The position numbers and the translations under genes are program-made. Source: Prorocentrum cordatum (lineage: Eukaryota; Sar; Dinophyceae; Prorocentrales; Prorocentraceae). Taken from it: a stretch of DNA of 64,000 bases. The stretch lies in contig CAUYUJ010022059.1 of the NCBI GenBank assembly GCA_963575745.1, positions 803,743 to 867,742 of the forward strand. The letters are read 5' to 3'. Below the pieces are notes generated by a model. That model was not told where the DNA came from. It did no database searches and saw nothing but the letters and a program-made list of their open reading frames with translations. Each line of letters opens with the position of its first letter. Within the stretch, counting starts at the first letter, position 1. Shown here in pieces: positions 11,844 to 22,478 of this stretch.

Positions 11844-12404
11844 CTCGGCGACGGCCCGCGCGTCAACGTAGTTGCGGTACGCGTCGCATGCAGCGCGACA
11901 AGCCTCCGTCGACGCTGCGAGAGATTTGTCGGCACGGCGAGTGGCCGCGAGCCACAACACCTGCAAGTCGGCGGTCTTGCGCCATGCGTTCCTCTCCTCC
12001 TCTGAGGCTCCCTCCGACTGGCCCCACTGCGGCTGGCCCGAAATGGGCCCGTCTGGTTCGAGGCCGCCCCGCTCGGCCAGCGCCGCGCTGGGGGCGGCGT
12101 CGGCGTCGCTGCCAGGCGCGGCATTGGGCTGCGCGGTCGAAATCAGCGCTCGGTTGCGCGGCCTCTTCTTCGCCGCCACCGCCGCCGCCTCGCCCGACGC
12201 GTGAGGCGACTCCCCGTCGGGCTCGAGGCGCGGCTGCCGGGCCTGCGCCTCCTGATCTTGGGCGCCGCGCGCCCGTTTCAGAAGGTGGTCGGGCGGCGGT
12301 CGCTGCGGCGGATGCGGCTGCATCACCAACGGCCCAGCGCCCAGCCCCGAGGACCGTGGAGGCCCGCCGCCGACGCGCACTTGATCCAATATGGCCACGA
12401 TGCC
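11844..12404 (-). CDS. Gene G1, exon 2
   Basis: 187 codons in phase 0 at both ends. Upstream is a pyrimidine-rich tract ending in CATCAG at 12405. Downstream the exon ends at GAG followed by a GA donor at 11843. The peptide starts with a Gly/Pro-rich stretch, then has basic Lys/Arg patches, and ends in a well-formed helical segment rich in Ala, Arg, Glu and Trp. That last part argues for real coding rather than chance ORF. No family is recognised. The splice points are inferred from frame and AG/GA context and need transcript support. Confidence 0.5.
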
Positions 12405-14056
12405 CTGATGCGGAGGGTGAATGATGGGAGAAGGGGGATTGGCCAATCCTTCGATACTTCGTATTGCTATTGGTAATGCCACTGCTACTGATGCTGCTAC
12501 TGCTACTACTAGACCTACCACCAACACCACCCACGCCGCTTGCCATTCACCTCCTGTTGCATACAAGCCGCTAACACCACACACGACCGATTACGCCCTA
12601 ACTGCTAGCTGCCAGACACCGCGCACTGGATGTGCCCCACTACATGCGATCAATTGCATAGTTGCATACCCCCTACAGCCTGGCACGTGATCCGTAAGAT
12701 CTGCTACAGAGTACAAGCTACCTACTACCCACGACCTGCCACGACCCACACACGACATGCGACCTTCACACACACACACACATCGGACCAGGTGCCCTGA
12801 ACGGCCGAAGAGTGAAGCCTAAACACACTAGGCTACCCGACTCAAGTCAAAGTAGACCCACAGGCAGTAGACGCGGGAATAAGAGTAAGAGATCGAACAG
12901 GGCAACCTAAACACTTATGAGCTCCTGTCCCCAGCTCGTGCGGGGTGTTATCAGCCGCCCTACCATGTACTACATACACCATAAGGTATAGCACACGTTA
13001 CATACGCATTGCTATATGGTACATGCTACTTGATGCATGCGACCCACAGCGTCACACCAGCTACATCCTACCTACTGCATGCAGTCTAGGCCAACGCCCG
13101 TCGAATTTCTACCTGCCACTGACCCCCTTATTACCTATGGCATTACACACACTATCTACAACTAGCTCCCTATACCATACTACATATTAAAGTACAGCCT
13201 CGGTTCGCTAACAGTCGCCGGCTAAGACGTACTACATGTTGCACGCGACCTTCTACATACTATACTTTTGACTATGGAACTGATCCAAACGGCAACCTGG
13301 TCACATGCTAGCTCTGGAAGCACACCATTATGCATGATAATACCGACAACCCACGGCCGACTATACGATATTGGCTACTTGTTGTTCACAGCCCACTAAC
13401 CATCGGTTACTACTTCTTACACCACACATGTATATATACATGCATACATATGGTATATGCCACCCGCTTCCTGGCACCACCACATACAGACTATATTGTA
13501 CCTAATCGGCGGTGCACACTACATGAGATGAGTATGAGTGCATATCATACATGTATATGCGTTATGTCTTACTCGTCAGCTACTACATAATACACATTAC
13601 CCCGAAATGCTACATACGTGTACTACCAAGTACAGCATATATACATATATATATTACTCACGACATGCCACCGACTACCCATTGCATTTTCACCTGACAT
13701 GCTATGCATTACACCCTGCCTATGCTATAATACCTGCTGCACGGTCCCTGCTGCTTGCGACAGACTGTCCATTACGCATTGAGTAATGTCAACTAATGTG
13801 TGCGACCTTTTACGTTCTCATCCGACTACCTCGCACGTGACACCAGCCGCCCGAAATACCACCATCACAGCAGTCACCGAGCCAACCCACCCGCTCCAGG
13901 CCACAACGCCAGACAACTTGCGACTCGGGGCGTCGGAGGCACACGCGGGGCCTTAGGGCCTTGGGGGTTAATACCACATCGGGCCGCACCGCGTCGCATG
14001 CAAGGGCACGCAAACCAAGTATTGCAAACGAGAACCAAACAGTTAAACCCCCCTAC
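12405..14056 (-). other. Probable G1 intron 1, AT-richer
   Basis: This 1.65-kb stretch is clearly more AT-rich than its surroundings, full of TACATAC-like words, with a short CA repeat near 12767-12782. It contains no CCACCAGCC element and no credible ORF, unlike most other large introns here. Confidence 0.45.
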
Positions 14057-14290
14057 ATGTGCGCAATGATTGTGGCACAGCATGCACCCTGAACCTGGAG
14101 GGGCCCCCCGAGTGCCCCCGAGGTCCTTGCTCGTCTGGCAGCAGAGGCTGCACTTGATGGACGCCTTCTTGAGCGCCTTCTGGATGGCGCCCCTGCCCGT
14201 GCCAGTACCACCAACGATTGCCTCGCTGCTGGCCTTTCTTGGACGTTTCATTGGCTGTGGCTTCCCTTCGTCAGCCCCTCTGGAACTCAT
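14057..14290 (-). CDS. Gene G1, first exon with Cys-rich motif
   Basis: ATG at 14290 opens a 78-codon exon. It starts with a Ser/Gly/Lys/Pro-rich segment containing a basic MKRPRKAS-type patch (nuclear signal-like) and ends with a CSLCC...CMLCHNHC cluster that could bind zinc. The exon can end at a GT donor (14056) or at a GC donor (14062), both in phase 0 and both compatible with exon 2. The frame is also open upstream of this ATG, but that part is Pro-rich and not convincing. Cys clusters of this kind at the N-terminus are plausible for a nucleic-acid or protein-binding module; I do not assign a function. Confidence 0.45.
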
Positions 14291-14653
14291 GGCGCGCGGC
14301 CCCACGCCGCTGCGAAAGTGCACTCGGGGCGCACGCGGTTGGAAACGTAGATGCCAGGAACAGCTGGGTGCCAGAGCCGACAACCACCGTGGCGGCAACG
14401 CATTGTTGGGTGGCGGGGGGAGGGGGCGATTGACACCCAGTGGCGGCAATGGGGGTGGAAATGCGGGAATGTTGCGGTCTGGGCCGCGGGTCTGCAAAGC
14501 ACGCAATTGCCCTCAACAGAATACGCAAGGATGCAAGGCGCCATTTCCTCCCAACGCCCCGCCGCCACAGATGGCGTGGGCCGCGCCAACTTTTGATCGC
14601 AACGTTGAGAGCGCCCTCCCCCCCGCCTATCGCGGTTGCAAGCGACCGCCTGA

Positions 14654-15634
14654 TCCCACCAGCCTTCTGGACATAGGTGGTAGAGGTGCTGTTGCTGTCC
14701 CCCTTTCAAGAAGGGCTCATCTCATTACCCTCTCGTTCTCTCTCTCTCTCTCTCTCTCCCTCTATCTCTCTATCCCGTACGCCCTGCACAGACCATGCAA
14801 TGCCCATGCAACGCTTTTGCGACGACATTGAACATGCTCTGCCATACCCTGCAACACCCTGCAATACCCCTGCACAGCCCTCCATGCAAAGACATTGTAA
14901 GCGCCACGCATTGACCCTGCACGCACACTGCAATACTATGCAACTCTTTGGCACGCTTCTCAATTTAGTAAGTTGTTCGTCCTCCGCCTCGTGGCGCCTT
15001 CTGGAGCTCGCTGGGGGTCACATGGGGTCCTCTGTGGCCCCTCGTGGGGCCATCTTGGGCCCCCCCCTGGCAGCTCTCGTGGTGCCCTCCTTTGGGGGGG
15101 GGGGGGGGGGTGGGCGGGCTCCCCAGACGCCCCCAATGGAAGCTACGACGGGCACAACCAACGAATAGGTTAGTGCGTGGCCCCCCTTCTCTGTGCTCCC
15201 CTCTGTGGCCCCTCATGGGCCCATCTTGGAGCTCTCGTGGGCCCCTCTCGGTGCCCCCTGGGGCCGTATTGGACCCCCATTGGTGTTTTATTGAGGCCCT
15301 CCTGGGTGGGCCCAAGGGGGCTCCCCAGAAGCCCCCAAGGGAACCTGCGCATGACACCCGACAATTATTTTATGTGTCGGCCGTCCGCCTCTGCCACCCC
15401 CACCCCACCCCTCTGTGACCCCTCGTGGACCCCTCTCGGGGTTCTCTAGGGCCCCTTGTTGGAGCATCCTGGTGCCATCTTGTGCCCCATCTCGGTGCCT
15501 TCTGGTGCCGTCTTTGCTGCGCTGCGTGATGATACATTGCACGCTGATTTACTTCCCTGACTGCTGAATCTCACCTAGACATCTTCTCTGGATCAGCAGT
15601 TGGCGGGGATGCGCGAAGCGCCCAGCATTAGTAT
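14654..15634 (+). repeat. CCACCAGCC element, copy B (complete)
   Basis: The head at 14654-14685 (ATCCCACCAGCCTTCTGG) preserves the terminal inverted sequence best. It is followed by a CT microsatellite (14734-14772), a TGCAA zone (14780-14945), units with the hairpin 15358-15363/15375-15380, and a tail at 15530-15634. It lies between G1 and G2, or in a 5' leader intron of G1. Confidence 0.75.
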
Positions 15635-16451
15635 TCAAATAAGCCACATGCGATCTGTGCCATTCAGTGTTAGGCCCCGCTGAGACCATCATTGTATGCA
15701 CATCAATTGCTGCACGGGGGTTGGCAATGCGCGTTTCGGGCCTTGGGAAGGGGTGGGGGGCTGGCACGGGCTGGGGTACTTGGCACACGCCGCCAGGGCA
15801 CCCCGTCTCAGAATGTTGCAATCACGCGTAAATCCTGGATTCGAGTAGCACCGACGGCAGCGTGCAATCTGACCGCGAAGGGGGGCGCAACCTGTCCAAG
15901 TGCATGTGCGCAGCACGTCACAGTGTCGAAGCGCCATCGCGCCAAAGTCCAGCTCTCACAGCGGCAAGGGCAGCGGGGTGACACGAAAGGCTCACTGAGA
16001 GGCTTTTCGGCACCGCACTGGGTACAGAAACTCTTCGGATGAGCTTTTTGGAATCGAGCCGATTCGGGCCGAGGGTTTAAAAGCCTTTTAAAAGCCTTTT
16101 AAAAGCCTCCAAAAACCCTCCGAAAACCCTCCCGACCCTTTTAAAAGCCTTTTAAAAGCCTTTCAAACGCCTTTTAAAAAGCCTCCCTACCTTTTCCTGC
16201 GCGGTGGCACGCGTCATCGATTTCGACTAAACCCTCAAGGGGCTTTTCCGTACCCAAGCGGTGCCAAGCAAGCCAGCACAAACCCTCGCAGTGCGACGCG
16301 TGGATCGTTGGATCAGTCCAGCGACGCCCAAGAGACGCCTACGGCGTCCTACGGCCACGGAGGGGGCGATTCAGGGCGGAGGGCGGTTGGGGGGGGGGGA
16401 TGTAGGGTTTGATGGGCGACGCAGGCCGCCCCGTCGAGGTCGTCGTCGTCA

Positions 16452-16485
<34 letters not shown>

Positions 16486-16677
16486 TGCCGTCGTCGTCGC
16501 GCGGCCCAGGGGCACAGTGCCTCGCCACCCCTTACTGCCATGCACCTCCGTCTAAGCCGCCCCCTCCCCACCCTTACACCCCTCACGAGCGCTAGCCCTG
16601 CCCCCGCCCTGAATCTGCAACCTCCGCAGCCCTGGCCGAGGGCCCTGCGTCGCGCGCGCACAAGTGGCGCGTAAAAC
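15635..16677. other. G1-G2 spacer with TTTTAAAAGCC array
   Basis: No gene is seen. A short tandem array of TTTTAAAAGCC-type words runs from 16075 to 16185, mixed with CCTCCAAAAACCCTCC strings also seen near 2150 and 30070. A CGT/CGC trinucleotide tract is at about 16435-16500. The spacer follows the 3' end of G2. Confidence 0.55.
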
Positions 16678-17435
16678 TCAAGACGGATCGTCTATCGGCT
16701 CGCTGTCCGAGGCATCACCGCCTTGCTCCTGAGCGATGATGAGGGTGGCAGCGTGCCCTCCGAACTCTCTGAGCCTCTCCCGCGCCCGCTCGCGCTGCTC
16801 AAAATCTGGCTTCCATGCAGCGTGGCTCGGCTGATTGCTGCAATCTTTGCAGGCAGACCCATACAAAATCCAAGCGCTCAGAAACCCGACGCCCCTGCCC
16901 GCCGAGGGACGGCGGATCGCGAGCCAACCTTTGGGTTTCTTGTTGCTTAAAGTGCGCCTGCACCGCCTGCCGTGCGCAGCGTTGGCGCACGTGGCCTCGA
17001 ACACACCGTACGGATATGCAACGAGCTTCCCGCCGCATGGAAATCTCACTGTCGCCACGGCGCCGCCACCCTCCCCCGCGCGACTGGATCGCGAGGGGGC
17101 GGCGCCATTGGCGGCGGCCGCGCCTGCCTCCGCTGGCGCTGGAGGAGCTGGGAGCGGCGGGACAGGAGGCGGCGGTGGCGGGGGCATCGCGGGGCCAGGG
17201 TCGCCCGAACTCGAACTGGCGTCGCCCCCACCACCAGGCCCTCCAGGCCCTCCAGCGGCTCCACCGCCAGAGCTTCCAGGGGCGGGCCCGCATATGCTGC
17301 TGGGCCCCCCCTCAGGCTCACTCTCGTCATCGGCCAGAGGATCGAACTCAAATACTTGGCAGCCAGAGCCGCCGCCGTCCGAGCTAGAGTGTGAGGGGTC
17401 GCCTTCGCCACCGTCCTCATCGACCTCGGGGCGCC
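16678..17435 (-). CDS. Gene G2, last exon: acidic/Pro-Gly then Cys-rich domain
   Basis: The exon begins after a TTCAG acceptor at 17436 in phase 1 and ends at a TGA at 16678. Order: an acidic Ser/Gly/Asp segment, a Gly/Pro-rich segment, a poly-Pro run, then a compact domain with conserved-looking spacing (FPCGGKL, ATCANAAHGRRC, GSACKDC), possibly metal-binding. A helical Arg/Glu segment and an acidic tail follow. An ATG at 17187 exists inside the exon, but the frame clearly continues upstream with biased coding content. Phase 1 matches a GA donor proposed at 18187. Family unknown. Confidence 0.55.
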
Positions 17436-17584
17436 CTGAACGGGCTCAGCCAGCATAGGCTCAGAGCTCCCCCGCTCCCCCTCCACCCTACCCCCCACTG
17501 CGAATCGGCGGGGGGGATGCGAGGAGGGGTGCTGGGCAGGGTGGCCCGCGGGGCAGGCGGACCAGCGGGCCTGCGAAAGGCGTT

Positions 17585-17935
17585 CAGGGGGCCCTCTTTG
17601 AATCCTCATAGGGCCTGAGAGGGCACATGGCCCTCAGGGGGTCCCATGAAGGACGCACGAAGGCTGCGCGATGGCCCGAAGACGGCTCCGTGATCATGAG
17701 GGGGGGTATTCGGGCCTTCTTGTAGCCTTCCTGGGGCCTCTTGGAGCCATCTTCGGGCTCCCCTCGGAGTCACCACGAAGCACTCGTGAGCCCCGCTTGG
17801 GACCCTCTTGGGGTCATCTTTGTTATGCTGCGTGCTGCTAACTTGCATGTTGCTACACACCCCTGTTCGGCGAAACTCGTCTGGGCATCTTCTCTGAATG
17901 GGCTGGTGGAGGATGCGCGAGGCGCCACGGAGTTC
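17585..17935 (+). repeat. CCACCAGCC element, truncated copy I
   Basis: One filler unit plus the tail (GCTGCGTGCTGCTAAC, CTCGTCTGGGCATCTTCTC, GGATGCGCGAGGCG). It lies inside the G2 intron 17436-18187, antisense to the gene. Confidence 0.6.
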
Positions 17936-18187
17936 GATTCCGCCTCGAATGATGGTTGGTGACCCGAACGCATTGGAGGAGGACGGGCGGCCGTGCCCGT
18001 GCGATCCTTGGGATGGCGCCCCACGGAATGCGCCCCGCGGGCCCAACGCAGACGCGGTTATCCAGGCGCGCCGTGCCATCGAACGGAGCACGTCTGAACG
18101 AACATGCAGGCGAGGGAACCCCAAACAGTCCCAAACACATGCACCCCCAGCCCATCCCCGAGAGCGCAAGCACTGTTGAGGAACATC

Positions 18188-18746
18188 TTGGCCCGATGCA
18201 GGGTTGCGTTGGTGGTATCCAGGTGGCCTCGTCGGCGGCTTCGTCCTCGTCGCCCGAGGCTGCCCAGCCGCCGCCTGCCCCCAGAACCTCCGCCTCGCCC
18301 TCATCGGGGGAGTCGCCACCGTCGCCGCCCCCTCCGCCCTCGCCGTCCTCGATCGGGACGGGCTCAGGGGCAGGCAGCCCTCGCCCGCCCCCGCGACCCT
18401 TGCCCGCGCCCTCTCCTCCTCGGCCGCGGCCGCGGCCGCCGCCGCCACCTCCTCGCCCTCCTCCGCCGCGGCCGCTCCCTCGGCCACGTCCCCGAGGCGG
18501 CCGCGGCCAGGGGGAATACAGCGTTCCTGGAGGGAGGACCTTCGCGAGCACCAAGCAGGGCTGCATGCTGGGGATGGGGCGATTGTGCATCTGCACAACC
18601 AAGAACTCGATGGCGATGACGTGGTCCATGTCAATGGTCCGAGCCATGTCGTAGAGGTCGCCGTGCAACCCGCAAGCCTGCACGGGCTTGAGGGGTAGCG
18701 CATCCGTGTCCTCCTCCGCTCTCTCGTCATCATCATCATCCTTACG
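18188..18746 (-). CDS. Gene G2 exon: RGG-box and acidic protein segment
   Basis: The frame opens after TGGTAG at 18747 and is open to about 18150. I end it at CCA A|GA (18188), phase 1, which fits the next exon. Order: a short acidic start (poly-Asp/Glu), a well-formed stretch of about 55 residues (positions 18690-18530) with helical and beta-like pattern, a long Arg-Gly repeat region (RGRGRG type), then an acidic Gly/Asp/Glu region. RGG tracts followed by acidic tracts are common in RNA-binding nuclear proteins, so such a role is possible but not shown. The two overlapping long minus-strand frames are less consistent and were not used. Confidence 0.55.
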
Positions 18747-19180
18747 CTACCATCACCATGCTCACAATCATCAACACCATCGTCCTCATCAACATGGTCA
18801 CCATCATCCTCCGCATCCATATCTCATCATCGTCATCGGCATCGGCATAGTCATCATCAGCACCGTCATCAGTATCACCAGCAGCATCGTCATCATCACC
18901 GTCATCGTCAGCATCAGCATCCTCTTCCTCATCGCCATCAGCATCCTCGTCAGCATCCTCATCCGCATTCTCACCATCATCCGCATCATCATCAGCAGCA
19001 TCAGCATCCTCGGCATCTTCGTCATCATCAGCACAGGCATCGTCGTCGGCGGCGGCATCGTCATCACCATCATCGTCCTCCGCATCGTCCTTCCCATCCT
19101 CCTATTCCGTATGCTTCTCGTCCCCCATCTCGCCTTCATGTTCTCCTCATCCGCTTCCGCCTCGTCCTCCTCCTGATCCC
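18722..19180. repeat. GAT/ATC-rich simple-sequence tract
   Basis: Degenerate GAT/GAG (minus) or ATC/CTC (plus) words fill this stretch and generate long spurious ORFs on both strands. It falls in the G2 gap between the exons at 18746 and 19859. From 19190 to 19850 a minus ORF with an acidic centre (19147-19374) might be a small exon, but support is weak. Confidence 0.7.
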
Positions 19181-19858
19181 CACCCCCCATCCTCCGCCTC
19201 ATCCTCCTCAGGTCGACGCAAGCACTGACACCAAGCTTCCTCCTCATCAGCATCAGCACCATCATCATCATCACTAGCATCGCCCTCCTCAGTCTGATGG
19301 GGAGCGCGATAGAGCGGGGAGGACAGGGCAGAGGCTGCGAGAGGGCGGAATCTGAGGATGGCGTCGGCTGACATGGGAGGGAAGGCGACGGGGAGGAGAA
19401 CGTAGGAGCGTGGATATGGGCATAGATGAGGAGAGGGAGGGCCGAGGACGGATATGTGGGGGCGGGGGATGACGAGGGCGGGGACGAGGAGAGGGAACCA
19501 ACCTTGGACGATGACGTATATGGGAGGGGAGGCGATGAGCGCTTGTCAACCCAAGCTTGTGCGTACAAGAGCGACGATCAGAAACGCACCCCAACAGTGA
19601 ACCCCCACTGACCGAAAACACGAGAGCTGACGTGTGTATGCGATGGCACCCCCGCTACCGCGGGTGTTCGCCTAGATCCAGCTCCGAACATAGCTGCGAC
19701 AGCGCGGCATTCAACTCACCGCTCCCGTCTATGCATCCACCGTGCTAAAACGTGCGATCGACATTGCGACCAGAAGTCAGACAGCCCGAATCACGACGCA
19801 TCCGATTCCATCCCCTCCAGCCGCGGTGCAGAGGGAGTGGACGATGTGCAGCTCGGGT

Positions 19859-20683
19859 CTACCCGCGGCCAGGAGACGCCAGCGACCCCGAAGACGAGGA
19901 GGCTGCCGACGGCGAACTCTCAAGGCCATGGCCCTGGCCGTCAGTCACAGGGAGCACCACGGCATCCACGGCCGCGGGGTCCAGAACGCAGTCGCCGTCG
20001 CCGTCGCCCAAGGTGATCACCTTCGGACTGCAGTCGCGGCAGAAGGCGGTGGAGGAGACCCACTTCTTCTTCAGGGTGAGCGTCGGCTTGATGATCTTGA
20101 TGTGGTCACTGTGTGTGTTCGCTGTCTTTGCGCAGGCACGGACGCGATCCCACTCCTCCTTGCTATTGAAGCGGTGCTCCTCCATTGACATGGCGAACCA
20201 GTTCGGGATGATGAACTTGCCGCGGATCTTGAGCTGGTTGGCCGCCGTGCGCGGCAGCTCCTGTAGAATCGCATCGACAACCTTTGCGTCTGCCCCGACG
20301 GCGCCAGCGATCTCTGCAGCGATCTCCTTCCTGGTCGCGGGCTTCTGCTGCTGCTGCTGCTTCGGCTGCTGCTGCTGCTGCTGCTGCTGCGGCTGTTGCG
20401 GCTGCAGCGCAAGCGCAAGCCCAAGTTGCTCGGGCTCGGGCTGCGGTGGGGGCACGGCCGCGGCGGCTGGGGCTGCGCCGTCGTGGCCGCCAGGCGCGGC
20501 CGCGAGCGGCGACGCTGGCACGAACCCGCCGCCGACGTCGGTGCTACTGGCGCCGTTGTCGTCACCGATGAAGTCCTCCAGCAACGAGCCGGTCACGAGA
20601 AGGGCGCCCTCGTGGAACTTGCACCCCATCGCGGGCGAGTCAGTGCCGTGCTTCTCAGGGGCGGCAGCGCTCGTGAATGCAGG
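19859..20683 (-). CDS. Gene G2 exon with poly-Gln tract and HU-like DNA-binding segment
   Basis: The frame is open from a GTCAG acceptor at 20684 to a TAG at 19859. An ATG at 20629 could be a start if this is a separate gene. From that Met: residues 77-96 are a Gln-rich tract; residues 99-150 resemble the bacterial/dinoflagellate HU-like fold, with a KEIAAEIAGAVG helix, a second helix ending in a TAANQLK segment, and a GKFIIPNW strand at the place where HU-family proteins have their GKF-x-IP strand. A basic region and an acidic Ser-rich tail follow. HU-like proteins package or bend DNA. The match is by motif only, and the usual beta-arm is not obvious. End and downstream join are unsettled (a GT lies right at the stop). 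Confidence 0.55.
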   Translation of the reverse strand, partial: PAFTSAAAPEKHGTDSPAMGCKFHEGALLVTGSLLEDFIGDDNGASSTDVGGGFVPASPLAAAPGGHDGAAPAAAAVPPPQPEPEQLGLALALQPQQPQQQQQQQQPKQQQQQKPATRKEIAAEIAGAVGADAKVVDAILQELPRTAANQLKIRGKFIIPNWFAMSMEEHRFNSKEEWDRVRACAKTANTHSDHIKIIKPTLTLKKKWVSSTAFCRDCSPKVITLGDGDGDCVLDPAAVDAVVLPVTDGQGHGLESSPSAASSSSGSLASPGRG

Positions 20684-20789
20684 CTGACGTGCCCTCGCGA
20701 ACTACACGAGCCAAAACGGCAACGGGGAGAATGAGCGTGACGGTGCGGGAGGTGGCGATGGCTCAATATTCAGCTTGGCATGGGCGCAC

Positions 20790-21441
20790 CCGACAGGCCC
20801 AAGTGAGCCCCGATGGGGGTCATGCGGCATATGAGAGCCTCAGGGTGGAGCGCGGAGCCCAAAGAGGCGCCTAAAACGGGCTCCGACGTCACACCGTTGC
20901 CCAAAAGATCCCCAACGTGGTGCCCAACACCTAATGGCGGTTGCAATGCTGCCCCGATGGGGGCTCGAGGGTGCCCCAAGAGCGCCGCGAGGGGGCCAAG
21001 GTGCACGAGGAGATCCACAACGTGGCCCCAACAGCAAGATACACGCCAGGCGCTCGTTTACTTCTGGGCTCTGTGTGACCCGTCGTTGGGCACTCGTGCG
21101 GCCTCTTAGGACATTACTGAATCCCTCTTAAAGCTTGCGACCACCCTCGCGGGGTGCTTATGTTAACCTATTAGCGCCCGAGAGGGCCTCTGGGGCGCCC
21201 CAGGAGGGACCCAAGCCATCCCCAAGTGGTCCCAAGACGGCTCCAAGGGCAATGGATGATCATGCAATACTCGCTTTGCGTTCTTGGAACCCTCTGGGGT
21301 GCTTCTTGGAGCCCTCTTAGAGAACCTCTCGGAGCCCCCAATGTAGCAATGTCCAGCCCCATCGTGGGACCCTCTTGGGCCCCGCTGAAATACGTTGTAT
21401 GCTGGTACGCCGCATACTGCTACACTTCCTGGTCAATGCAA
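20790..21441 (+). repeat. CCACCAGCC element, older host copy, left part
   Basis: Family filler ends in the tail-proximal sequence TGCTACACTTCCTGGTC at about 21417-21433 and then stops at the edge of the inverted copy D. The remaining tail resumes at 22418. It lies in the G2 gap 20684-23400. Confidence 0.5.
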
Positions 21442-22417
21442 TGCTGGACCCCTCGCGTATCCCCACCAGCCCATCCAGAAGAGACGCTTGGGCGAGATGC
21501 CTCGGGCAGGTAAGTGTAGCAGCAGTAAGTGCAGCAGCATGCTGCGCAACAAGAAGTGCCGCAGAGGGCCCCGATAGAGGCTCAAGGTGGCCACATGCGG
21601 CTCCAACAGGGGCCCTAGAGCCCTAGAGGGCCCCAGTAGAGGCCCAAGGGTGGTCCCAGAGGGAGGGGGGCAGATGCGGATGCACTACACCAACACCATG
21701 GTGGCTGTGCTGTGTTGTGCCGTTCGTAGGTTCTGTTTTGGGACTTCTGATGGACAGTCGAACCCTCACATGCTGGCCAGACGCGGGCCCCACGACGGGC
21801 CCACTGTGGCCGCAGGGGGGGGGCAGGGGCCCAACAGAGCCCCAAGAGGGTCCGAGGAGGGGCCCCAGAGGGGGGTGCCCCAGAAGCGGAGGACAACCGC
21901 CTAAACTATGGTTTGGTTGTGTGCCCGTCGCAGGTTACATTGGGGCTGCTGGGGAGCCCTTCGCACCCCCCTCCCCCCCCCACAGGTGGGTCCCACGAGA
22001 GCCCTCGGGTGGTCTCAAGACGGCTCCAAGATGGGCTCCAGGTGCCCCACGAGCCCCCCCCCCAGAGAGCTCCAATAATGACACGCGAGGCGGATGGCCA
22101 AGCACGTATTACATTGCAAGGTATGCCAACTATTTGCATAGTATTGCATGGTATTGCAGGGTGTTTATAGGGTCTGCGAGACCTTTGCATGGTCTTTGCA
22201 GGGTGGGCTGTGCACGGTAATTGCAGGGTGTTGCAGGGTCGTGTTGCAGGGTATCGCAGGATATTGCAGCGTCCCGTGCAGAATCTCTGCAGAGGGGGCG
22301 TTGCAGGGGCGTTGCAAGGTCTTTGCAGGGCGTCCAGGGGAGAGGGTAGGGGGGTGAGGTGCTTCGTGGAAGAGAGAAAGCAGCACTCCCTGGACCACCT
22401 ATGTCCATGGGGCTGGA
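21442..22417 (-). repeat. CCACCAGCC element, copy D (complete, nested)
   Basis: On the minus strand the head lies at 22417-22385 (CCATGGACATAGGTGG). It is followed by a TGCAA zone (22330-22105), three units including a hairpin at about 21871-21912, and a tail down to 21447 (GGGCTGGTGGGGATACGCGA). It interrupts another copy of the same family. Confidence 0.7.
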
Positions 22418-22478
22418 GTGACTCGCCTGGGCATCTTCTCGGGATGGGCTGGCGGGCCCACGCGAAGCATCACTACCT
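22418..22478 (+). repeat. CCACCAGCC element, right remnant of host copy
   Basis: The tail resumes as ACTCGCCTGGGCATCTTCTC, then ATGGGCTGGCGGG and ACGCGAAGC. Together with 20790-21441 it reconstructs one forward element split by copy D. Confidence 0.65.

Noticed and set aside
11330-12424. 364-codon plus ORF
   Set aside because: Starts in a GGA microsatellite and continues antisense to exon 2 with Arg/Pro/Ala bias only.
17606-18820. 404-codon minus ORF overlapping the RGG-box exon
   Set aside because: Its product is Ser/Arg/Pro-rich from reading a GC-rich sequence out of frame; the alternative frame has a clear domain pattern.
19147-19374. Acidic minus ORF as a G2 exon
   Set aside because: Composition is compatible, but it borders the GAT tract and no good splice sites were found; left unannotated.
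18688-19568. Long ORFs of Ile/Ser (plus) and Met/Arg (minus)
   Set aside because: Translation of the ATC/GAT simple-sequence tract.
20706-20727. SL-like sequence (17 of 22) upstream of the HU-like exon on the minus strand
   Set aside because: Match is weaker, the coding frame is open through it, and it overlaps a normal pyrimidine-rich acceptor region; chance similarity cannot be excluded.
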